Assembly (NCBI GenBank): GCA_030407005.1
Contig: JAUDYN010000010.1
Coordinates: 310,001-374,000, forward strand
Direction of reading: 5' to 3'
From: Desarmillaria ectypa
Taxonomy: Eukaryota; Basidiomycota; Agaricomycetes; Agaricales; Physalacriaceae
DNA: 64,000 bases
Positions 11,245-20,554 of the stretch are shown piece after piece (the stretch's first letter is position 1; each line of letters starts with the position of its first letter). Position numbers and translations under genes: made by a program. The notes under the pieces were generated by a model, which saw only the letters and a list, made by a program, of their open reading frames with translations, ran no database searches and had not been told where the DNA came from.

Positions 11245-12604
11245 TGATATGCCGTCTACGCATTCACACCTAGATTTTGCGATTTTGTAACAATACTATT
11301 GCACATCTATCCTATACTAGTGATACATAGAGGACTATAGCTGAGGCTTCGAGCTGATAGTTAAAAGCAGTAAGCAACTGGTAGAGCCAGGACTTAGATG
11401 CAACACCATTAATGGGTTAAATCTACCAGCTGGCCAGACTAGTAACTCGAATGCTAGCAGGACTAAGTGAAATACAGCCACTAGCAAACGAAGGATGCTA
11501 CTAGCACACAAAAACCAGGAGCAGAGTACACAGATCTCGTCAAGTTCTGTCACTAGCAGCCCAGACTGGGCATAAATGCCTAAGTCAGGATAACTAGTCA
11601 CATGGCAATCTTGAAACAGGACTTAGAAATAAATTAGGAATGGATTAACCTTGAGCCCAGATCCAACTATTTCAATATAGATCTCTTATGATCAATGCTA
11701 GTGGAGCCGGACTGCACCCTCGATCATGATCGGATAGCTGTTACAGGTACCAATATCCAGATATCCATATAACCGCGTTACTAGGGCCTGTAGTTGTGCC
11801 AAGGGTGCGGAAATACCAACTGTGGAGTCTCTAGACCGAATATTTGAAAAGAAAACAGACTAGACCGACTATTGTATGATTATTCACCATTATTCGTGAC
11901 TAGCCAAGAAACCCTTACCAATATACCCTATACCCAGATGATATTTATAGTTTTGCCTCAGTAGTATATAAGTAGTGGGATGGGCACTCGTGCAAAGCAG
12001 GCAAGCCATCCCCGCAGTTGAGCCCTCACTGGTAGTAACTGGTGTCCCCAATCAAAGGCTTTTGTGCTTAACCTCGATGAAGTGATTAATAGTCGCTAAG
12101 TCACCCATAGAATTGCATTAAATTGAAGTCCATTAGAGTCACTGTTGTGTCCTGCAAAGGTCCAGAGTGTTTTGAAGTTAGTTCAAGCAAAGTTCTCGGA
12201 GTTATAGTTTATTCTTAGGCCAAGAGTGCCACTAGTCAGCCAAGAGTGCGACTGGTCAAGTGTTTATCACTTGTAGGAAGCAGTATAGGGCCAAGAGCGC
12301 CACCAGTCTGAAGCAGTTTCAGTCAGAACGAGTGCAGTAGCTCAAACCAAGTCACTCTTATCCAATTGTGTCTTACCCACCCCACTAGTACGAGTAGTAC
12401 TTTGTATAAACTCACTAGTAACAAATAAAACGTCTTTAAGACAATTGTACTTGATTATTGAAGTCTGCAGAGTGCTTCCATCATACTTGAAACCACCCGA
12501 ATTCAATATTGGTGATTAAGTGTAGAGTAGTAAGAGGTTTAGTGTGATTGGTGTTCATTGCCATTCCCTAATTCTTTTGTCACTCGCCGTTACCAAGCAC
12601 ATCA
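11245..12604 (+). repeat. 3' LTR of the Gypsy element, 1360 bp
   Basis: Begins TGATATG and ends CACATCA; it matches the 5' LTR and the solo copy at 59873 nearly base for base outside the 5' LTR duplication. An 88-codon antisense open frame (11335-11601) recurs in the other well-preserved LTR copies but is absent from the diverged copy at 18343, so I do not treat it as a gene. The base after the LTR begins the trapped host segment. Confidence 0.92.
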
Positions 12605-14102
12605 CTGGTGAGTATTGTGTAACAGTCCATGCCACCCCACGTCAACATCATTGCTCCCAACTAGACTGGACTGCAATGAACAACACACTTCATAATGCCA
12701 CCTATGATGATCCCACTATCCAACGCGACCACATATCCATCATGGCCCCATGCTTCTTCACAGAGGCTGACTTGGAGGCGGGCGTGGCACAGGACGGCCA
12801 GCTCATATGGGATAATATGACTTGGATCAGCAGGCATTGCAACGTTGCTGATCATCCATCAAACTTTAGTACATATGATGTCCTCGATGTGCTTGTGGCA
12901 TATTATATGAATACAACCGTCTACCCAAATTTACAGGTATGCCTCTATTTCCGACGTGTGATTGCCCTGTTGCTGATAATCATGTTCAGGTTGTTGTCGT
13001 CGCAGGCCACTTGGCTGGCGGCCAAATGACCCAGTGCTATGTGGCTCTTAGGCTGTCAACTAAGGATGATAGCTGGCTGCATTTCTGGATCGGTAAGTCC
13101 CTCCAAAGAGCGACAAGAAAACTAATCTTAAAACCATAAAGCCAACCCCGGATCCTTATGCTGGCTAACCGAGGACCGTCCATTTCCCGACAATAACTGT
13201 AGTGGCGTTGATGATTTCAAATATGGGCTGGAGTCGAACTTCCCCGCCTATGCAACTGCGAATGCTCGTGTTCTTGAAAGGGAAGGTATCGTTGAGAGAT
13301 ACAATGGGTGCACGATTAGTTACGCCTGGGGACTCGTGAGTGATGTTATTTGTCGCGGGGCAGCTTTTCTACTACTTCTTGCAGGAGGACCATGGTGACG
13401 GCGATCCTTGATGTCAAGCAAAAGTCAGTTACTTAATGTCCATTTTCTGTTCTCCATTTCTCACATGTCGCAGACTCAGGGAAATACGCATCTAGAAAGG
13501 GGACAGTATTTTGTGTCGATGCTGGAGGATATGGGAGGCATACCTCATTGCACCACTGTCAATTGGGTACCCGGTATTGGCCATGATACTGAGGGAATGA
13601 TGGCAAGCGATGCCAGAATTGATAAAGTGAGGATATTAACGTACAGCTGGGAAATCATTCCCGTTGCTAATTGTTCCGGCATAGTTATTCCGATATATGG
13701 GGAACGAGAATTGTGCTTAGCGGGGGCATTCCATTCAACTCAACCTTGGAGCGTCACCAGCAAGTGCCTTCATGACATTCCACCAACGTCAGAATGGCCG
13801 TGTCTAATTTTTTGAAAGTAGCTATACAAACTCATCTAATTTTGTAGTCTTCTACTCTTCGTATGCGACTGTGTCAATACCATCTATTTCTAGGTAGTCC
13901 ATCATTCCAGAAATAATGCAAAAGCACACTTCTGAACACCGTCGAAAACTCCTCAGGTTCAATCTGCATTTTGACTCCGTCTTTAACATCTGGAGCTTAA
14001 GGCAGATCCTTCCATTCCTTGAAACATTTGCCTTGGGATCTCGGAGCTCCCACTAATCCTGAAGCAATGCTAGATGGCTGCCATCTCATTAACATTCATC
14101 GA
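12605..14102 (+). pseudogene. Decayed partial copy of the alpha/beta-hydrolase gene
   Basis: This 1498-bp segment aligns without a gap to 30049-31546 and covers the later exons of that gene plus about 380 bp of downstream DNA. It starts exactly at the Gypsy 3' LTR and ends exactly at a chromodomain Gypsy remnant, so the 5' part of the gene is missing. I counted about 36 differences, about 32 of them CpG in the parent and TpG or CpA here. The serine of the GHSAGG nucleophile elbow is Leu (TCG to TTG at 13011), and Arg/Tyr codons after it are altered too. It cannot encode a working enzyme. Confidence 0.92.
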
Positions 14103-14400
14103 ACACATTGGAAGTGATCCGAGAGTATGAGGCCAGCATAAACTGTGCCCTATACACTCCAAAAATCGTAACCAAGGACAAAACGGTGGTCAAAATATTA
14201 GACCACGAATATTCGGAACATGGCGACGTAGCCTACCTCACCAAATGAAGGGATGGATATACCAAATAGATTGTCAATCCAGATGAAAAACTATGGAAAA
14301 AGTTGATTGATCAGTACTGGATCAGTCAAATCAAAACACAGTTCGATGCCCCTGAAGAAGAGCCTTAGCAGTCAGGATGACTGCTTTAACAAGGGGGTAA
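14103..14400 (+). mobile_element. 3' remnant of a chromodomain Gypsy element
   Basis: The sequence matches the last 300 bp of the internal region of the element at 14818-17115 (compare 14113 with 16830, both leading into a stretch encoding ASINCALY). It holds the C-terminal end of the polyprotein, several TGA/TAA stops, the shared tail with the stop at about 14367, and the polypurine tract AACAAGGGGGTAA just before the LTR at 14401. The 5' part of the element is gone. Confidence 0.8.
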
Positions 14401-14817
14401 TGTTATGATTTTTCTGTTATCTTATCTTATCCAAGTCATACCCATGACTCACCCATCTAATCCTCCATCGATTCTGACTCAAATCTAAGTATTCACCAAC
14501 ATTGACCCTCATTCTCACCACTTGTCACCCCAGACATTTTCTATTGGATGTATGATCCTTTCAGACCATTCTGCTTCAACACCATTCAAGCATGGACTAT
14601 ACCATTTCAGCTATATATATCACCATAAAAACAGTATATAAGTAGAGTAAAACTCACCATTGTACTCTATCTTTCAACTAAACTTTAATCATATACTACT
14701 TACTCTCTCACACTAAAGACTATGCTTAAGTCTCTATCTGGGTAATTGTTCAAACATGTAACAGCCCCTAGAGACCAGCTGATGTCCCAAGTCATGTGAC
14801 TAAGTCAGTATCTAACA
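14401..14817 (+). repeat. LTR-A2, 3' LTR of the truncated element
   Basis: Starts TGTTATGATTTTTCTG directly after the polypurine tract and ends CTAACA. It is the same family as LTR-A1, A3 and A4. The next base enters the internal region of a second truncated element with no target duplication, so the two elements were probably joined by recombination. Confidence 0.85.
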
Positions 14818-17115
14818 TACGACCTCTCACTCAATTAACTGGGAAGGTAGATTGGACTTGGGGATCAGAACAAGAGCAAGCATTTGATCAGCTCAAGAAG
14901 TTGATGACCATCAACATTGTTCTAATGATCCCCTCAGATGAGGGAAAATTCTGAGTAGAAGCAGATACTAGCGATGGGGCCATTGGCACCATCCTTAGCC
15001 AAGAACAGAATGGCAAATGGAGGCCTGTTGCCTTTATGTCCAAAGCATTGATGACCACTGAATGCAATTACAAAATTTATGATAAAGAATTACTGGCCAT
15101 CATGCTAGCCCTAGAAGAATGGCACCATTATCTCATAGGCACCAAGGAAATAATTGAAATCTGAACTGATCACCAAAACCTTCAATATTTCTGAAAACCC
15201 CAGAAGTTGAACTGCCGACAAGCTCAGTGAGTCACTGAATTAGCAGAATACCACTTTGTTCTTCAACACAAAGCTGGAATCGCTAACAAGAAGGCTGATC
15301 TTCTCAGCCAAAGAGATGATCATGATCAGGGAAAAGAAGACAACCAAGACATGATTGTACTTTCTCCTGAATATTTCTGGGCATTAATATTGCCCACCAC
15401 TGAAGAATGAATGATGTGTATAAGAGACGCAACCCAATGAAAGACACAATGGGATCAAGGGATCGAAAAATCCCTTAATCATGAATGGGGCATCACCCAA
15501 GAAAATGAAGTATTATGGTATGATGGATGAATCTATGTTCCACAGGATTCATCTCTTCATGGAGAAATCATTGCCCAATACCATGATCATATCACAGCAG
15601 GACACCCAGGGATTTCCAAAACCAAAGAACTCATTCTACGAGAATATTGGTGGCTAAAGATGAAAAGAGATGTTGAATTCTACATCAAAGGATGTGAAAC
15701 CTGTCAAAGGACAAAGAGTGACATGCAGGCAAAGGCTGCCCCTCTTTACCCTAACACAATCCCAGACACCTCTTGGACCCATATCTCAGTAGACATGGTT
15801 ACTGGTCTTCCAGAATCTGAGGGATTTGATGCTTTACTCATCATCATGGACTGTTTTTCCAAAAACATCATTCTCATCCCATGCCATGAAGAATTGTCAG
15901 CAGAAGGATGGGCCCATATACTTCGAAATCATGTATATGCAAAACATGGAATGCCATAAATAGTTATCTCTGATCGAGGACCTCAATTTGTGTCTTCTTT
16001 CATGAAGGAACTATACTGGATGCTGAACATCATGCAAAATGCATCCACTGCATACCACCCACAGATGGATGGACAGGCTGAACGAGTCAATCAAGAGGTT
16101 GAAAAATACCTTCAGATCTTTATCAACCATTGACAGACAGATTGGGTCACATGGCTACCCCTTGCAGAATTTGCTCATAATAACAGAATTCATTCTGCCA
16201 CTGGCAAAAGCTCATTTATGGTCTTATATGGATGAAATCCCCAACTCATTCCTGAGTCTATCCAAAAGACCAACTTCCCAAATCCTGCAGCCATAGAATT
16301 CACAGAAATGATGGCCAAAGTTCACAAAGAGATTCATGATGCTTTGGAAAAAGCAGTGACACAGATGAAGGTGCAATATGACAAATGAAAGAAGTCACCT
16401 TGAAAATATCAAATCAATGATAAGGTCTGGCTTGATACCACCAACCTTCATCTCCCATGACCAAAGAAGAAACTCAATGACAAACAAACAGGACCATTCA
16501 AAATCATCAAAAAATCAGGAACAGCAGTGTACAAGCTGAAACTGCCACCCCATTGGAAGATACATCCTCAGTTCAACAAGAAATTGTTGACTCCCTATAT
16601 CGCACCCTCATTCCCAAACCAGCAACAACTGCCTCCTCTCCTCCAGACCTTGTCAATGGTCAAGAAGAATATGAAATTGAAGAAGTTCTAGACTTGTGCA
16701 CTCATTGAGTATGCTCCAAACAAAGACAACCATCTAGGGAAGTCACAGATTACCTAGTCAAGTGGAAAGGATGGACTAGAGAACACAATTCCTGGGTCCA
16801 AGAAACAGAAATGTCAAATGCAACAGAAGTGATTGAAGAATATAAGGCCAGCATAAACTGTGCCTTATACATTCCAAAAATCATAACCAAAGATAAGATA
16901 GTGGTCAAGATATTGGACCATGAATACTCTGACAGTGGTGATGTCACATACCTTGCTCAATGCAAGGATGGATATAAAAAATGGATTATCAACCCAGATG
17001 AAAAAACATAGAAAAACTTGATTGAACAGTACTGGATCAATCAAGTTCTATCACAACTTGACACCCCTGAAGAAGAACCTTAGCAGTCAGGATGACTGCT
17101 TTAACAAGGGGGTAA
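14818..17115 (+). pseudogene. pol: Chromodomain Gypsy (Tf1/sushi type) pol remnant
   Basis: The 5' LTR, gag, protease and most of RT are missing. The remaining frame runs from the RT-RNase H connection (FDQLKKL) through RNase H (VEADTSDGAIG; TDHQNL), the integrase zinc region (CETCQRTKS near 15710), the DDE core (SVDMV, VISDRGPQF, and the glutamate in ERVNQEVEKY) to a C-terminal chromodomain (YLVKWKGWTREHNSW near 16755), which defines chromoviruses. At least ten internal stops are visible, nearly all TGA at Arg positions; one is TAA in place of CAA (15958) and two may replace Trp. The polypurine tract AACAAGGGGGTAA ends at 17115. Confidence 0.9.
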
Positions 17116-17510
17116 TGTTATGATTTTTCTGTTATCTCATCTTGTTTTATCATATCCATGACACCACACATCTTATCTCAGTCAGTATCGACATATTCAC
17201 CAATGACCACCCTAGTTTTCCTCGATTCATACCCTTGTTTACTCTTATTCGCTCATGATCCAGCTGACTTACACACTGTTCTCTCATGGACGATACCATT
17301 TCATCTATTAATAACCCCATACTTTCAGTATATAAGTAGAGTAGTTTTCACCATTGTACTCTACCTTTCAACTAAATTGCATTCATATACCTTCTACTAC
17401 ACAAAACCAAAGACTTAGCCAACCTCTCTATTAACAGGTGATTGTCTGAACACAAGACAGCCCAGAGAGAAGCTTACATCCCAAGTCACATGTTAGACAG
17501 GGCCATAACA
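17116..17510 (+). repeat. LTR-A3, 3' LTR of the chromodomain element
   Basis: Begins TGTTATGATTTTT after the polypurine tract and ends GCCATAACA. A TATA-like AGTATATAAGTAG lies near 17329. It is a shorter, diverged member of the LTR-A family. Confidence 0.85.
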
Positions 17511-17623
17511 CTCTTGGATGAGAACTGGGGTGCTTGTCAGTGAATGTGTCAATGCTGACTGAGATAAGATGTGCAGTGTCATGGATATGATGAGATAAGA
17601 TGAGATAATGGAAAAATCATAAC
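17511..17623 (-). repeat. Inverted 113-bp LTR-A fragment
   Basis: Read on the minus strand this begins TGTTATGATTTTTCC and matches the first 113 bp of LTR-A3, then stops. It abuts the end of LTR-A3 head to tail in opposite orientation, making an imperfect palindrome. It is either the end of a further truncated element or a rearrangement product. Confidence 0.75.
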
Positions 17624-17842
17624 AGTTTTAGAGCAGGTATGCATGCTACCTAGCCATTATATTAGCTTTTTGCTTAGGAAACAACACTACAGGTCATTGA
17701 TTTTAGTGAGGCTGAACACTCTGGGTACCTTCTTGCATTTTCCAAGTTCCATATTAAGCAAGATGATTCTTGCACTCAAGAACAACTCCTTGCAGATGGT
17801 GCAAAGCTTCTCAAGGGATGTGAGCAGCATTTTCACAATGTG

Positions 17843-18250
17843 GTGTAAGGCTGGCAAACTCTCTGGTGAGATAATTACAGTTTGCTTTTGCAAGATCTTT
17901 TGTATACAGTAAGTATATGAGGAGGTGCAAGAACCACCTGCTTCAGATTGGTACAGATTGACTTCTGATAGTGGAGAAGAGTGAAAGAGTGGGACTCAAT
18001 ATCCTTTCAAGAGATATGGGCTTTGAGAGCAATTTCTGCATAATAGCAATGAGCTTCTGTGCTGTCTGCTAGTGATACTAGATATGAGGCTGCTAAAGTA
18101 TGCTAAGCTGGAGGCTTGGATAAGGAATTTATTCCTTTAGTGTGCTATGAGCTTGATAGATTTATCTCTAGTTACATTTATGCTTTTATACATCTCCAAC
18201 TTCTTACCCCTATACCTATCCACTCTGATAATCTTGCCAAGTAGCAACCT
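17843..18250 (+). repeat. Left arm of a ~400-bp inverted repeat
   Basis: The stretch from GTGTAAGGCTGGCAAACTC to about AAGTAGCAACC is the reverse complement, with scattered mismatches, of 19636-20043. I see no coding capacity or recognisable transposase. The arms plus roughly 90 bp of spacer look like a fold-back structure or an old non-autonomous element. Confidence 0.75.
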
Positions 18251-18342
18251 GCTCTGTCATGTCCACCCCCTTTTTACACTCCTAAATGATTCTCCTAAGG
18301 GAAGACCATATGGCATCACTATTCTTGATGATATCGAGGTGG

Positions 18343-19633
18343 TGCTGTGCTTGGTAACAGTGAGTGACAAAAGAATTAGGGAATGGCAATGAATACTAAT
18401 CATGCTAAATGTCTTACTACTCTATACTGAATCACCAATATTGAATTTGGGTGATTTTGAGTATGATGGAAGCACTCTGCAGACTTCAATAATCAAGTAC
18501 AGTTGTCTTAAAGATGTTTTATTCTTTACTAGTGACTTATACAAAGTACTACTCATACTAGCAGGGTCAATAAGACACAATTGGGTAAAGAGTGACTTGG
18601 TTTAAGCTACTGCACTTGTTCTGACTGAAACTGCTTCAGACTGATGGCACTCTTGGCCTAAGAATAATACCATAAACATTGAAAACTTTACTAGAACTGA
18701 CTTCAAAACACTCTAGACCTTTATAGGATGCAACAGTGAACTCTAAGGAACTTCAATTCACTCAATACTATGGTGACTTATCAACTATTAATCACTTCAT
18801 TAAGGTGAAGCATAAAAGCCTTTAGTTAAGGACACCAGTTACTACCAGTGAAGGCTCAACTGTAGGGATGGCTTGCCTGCTTTGCATGAGCATCCATCCC
18901 ACTACTTATATACTACTGAGATAAGTATAAAACTATAAATATCATCTGAGTATAGGGTATATTAGTAAGGATTTCTTGGCTAGTCATGAATAATGGTGAA
19001 TAATCATATAATAGTCAGTCTATTCTGTTTTCTTTTCAAATGGTCAGTCTAGAGACTCCACAGTTGGTCTTTCTGCACCCTTGGCCCAACTACATGCCCT
19101 AGTGATGCAGTTATATGAATCTCTGGATATTGGTGCCTGTAACAGCTATCTAATCATAATCAAGAGTGCAGTCTGGCTACACTAGTACTGATTATAAGAG
19201 ATCTACATTGCAATAGTCAGATCTGGGCTCAAGTTTAATCCATTCCTAATTTATTTCTAAGCCCTGTTTTAAGATTACCATGTGACTAGTTATCCTGACT
19301 TAGGTGTTTATGCTCATTCAAGTTTCCTAGTGACAGAACTTTACAAGATCTGTGTACTCTGCTCCTGGTTTTGATGTGCTAGTAGCATCCTTTGTTTGCT
19401 AGTGGCTGTATTTAGTCCTGTTAGCATTTGAGTTACTAGTTTGGCTGGCTGGTAGATTTAACCCACTAATGGTGTTATGTCTAAGTCCTGGCTCTACTAG
19501 TTGCTTACTGCTTTTAACTATCAGCTCAAAGCCTCAGCTATGGTCCTCTATGTATCACTAATATAGGATAGATGTGCAATAGTATTGTTACAAAATCATA
19601 AAATCTAGGTGCAAATGCATAGATGACATATCA
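18343..19633 (-). mobile_element. Solo LTR-D2, diverged minus-strand Gypsy LTR
   Basis: On the minus strand it begins TGATATG and ends CACAGCA, with the same order of blocks as the LTRs at 1263, 11245 and 59873, at 1291 bp. A 4-bp duplication GTGG (18339-18342 and 19634-19637) flanks it. It has lost nearly all CpG sites that the other copies still carry, so it is the oldest or most heavily mutated of the four. It inserted in the loop or inner end of the inverted repeat. Confidence 0.85.
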
Positions 19634-19635
19634 GT

Positions 19636-20043
19636 GGGTTTCTACTTCACAAGAGTTTATCAGAGCAGATAGGTATAGGGGTAGGAAGCTGAGAGTATAA
19701 AAGCACTAATGTAACTAGAGATAAATCAATCAAGCTCATAGCACACTAAAGAAATAAATTCCTTATCCAAGCCTCCAGCTTAGCCTACTTTAGCAGCCTT
19801 GTGCCTAATATTGCTAGCAGACAGCACAGAAGCTTGTTGCTATTTCCCAGAACTAGGTCTCAAAGCTCACTCCCTTGAAAGGATGTCAAGTCCCACTTTC
19901 TCTCTCTTCTCTGCTATCAGAAGTCAATCTGTACCAATCTGAAGCAGGTGGTTCTTGCATCTCCCTGTATACTTACTGTATACAAAAGATCTTGTGAAAG
20001 CAAACTGTAATTCTCTCACCAGAGAGTTTGCCAGCCTTACATC
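19636..20043 (-). repeat. Right arm of the ~400-bp inverted repeat
   Basis: Reverse complement of 17843-18250; matched blocks include AAGCTGGAGGCTTGGATAAG and ACCTGCTTCAGATTGG in each arm. Most differences I noticed are transitions. It begins directly beside the solo LTR. Confidence 0.75.
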
Positions 20044-20554
20044 AGCCAGTTCATGCAGATTTTATGTCAGGATTATGTCTATAGTGATGTACCAGTGTTA
20101 GTTAAAGAACTTTGAGTGATCAAAATGGAAAATTAGCCATCTTTGACAATATTGCTTTCTCTTAATTATAGACATGTATGTGTACAATACATATATAACT
20201 TGGAAACATAAACCCAAAGCTTGAAAGCTTTTAATTGACTGTCAAAAAGCACACTAACATTTAACATCATTTTTGATAGATATAGGAACTGAACCTAATT
20301 GCGACCTGTGCATTGTGGAGGACATGTTAATGATGAGCAGGATATACTCTATTATCATTAAGAAACATGTAAAGTAAAGTCAACTAATAAGTCACTTCAA
20401 CTAAAGGTTGAACTTGCGTCGCTGCGTGGTACCACGCAGGTGACCACGCAAACTTTTTAGTGCCCGTTAGGTACAACCTGCTACGCTAAATCTAGTATTC
20501 GTAACACCGACATTGATATGCACGGCCTTGACTTGCGTGTACCTAGGAATGATG
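20044..20554. other. Non-coding stretch at the edge of the transposon nest
   Basis: No gene is visible. The left 350 bp is AT-rich and almost without CpG, like the nest. From about 20410 the sequence becomes CpG-rich, with repeated CTTGCGT motifs and an 18-bp palindrome, just before the 3' end of the aldehyde dehydrogenase gene. This marks the boundary between decayed and normal DNA. Confidence 0.6.
20422..20439. repeat. Perfect 18-bp palindrome
   Basis: CTGCGTGGTACCACGCAG is its own reverse complement. A partial third copy, GACCACGCAAAC, follows, and ACTTGCGT occurs on the outer side and again near 20531. It could be the end of a small inverted-repeat element or a hairpin in the 3' flank of the aldehyde dehydrogenase gene. 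Confidence 0.7.

Larger units (their letters stand above)
1263..12604 (+). mobile_element. Ty3/Gypsy retrotransposon, full structure, decayed ORFs
   Basis: Two related LTRs (1263-2793 and 11245-12604) flank a primer-binding site, gag (ORF1), protease (ORF2), a reverse transcriptase-RNase H-integrase polyprotein (ORF3), an untranslated stretch holding a foreign solo LTR, and a polypurine tract. The domain order RT, RNase H, integrase makes it Ty3/Gypsy. Premature stops are TGA only. The four bases before the 5' LTR (CCGT) and after the 3' LTR (CTGG) do not match, and solo copies of this LTR elsewhere in the window show 4-bp target duplications, so the two ends probably do not come from one simple insertion. 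Other copies of its LTR are at 18343-19633 and 59873-61232. Confidence 0.93.
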
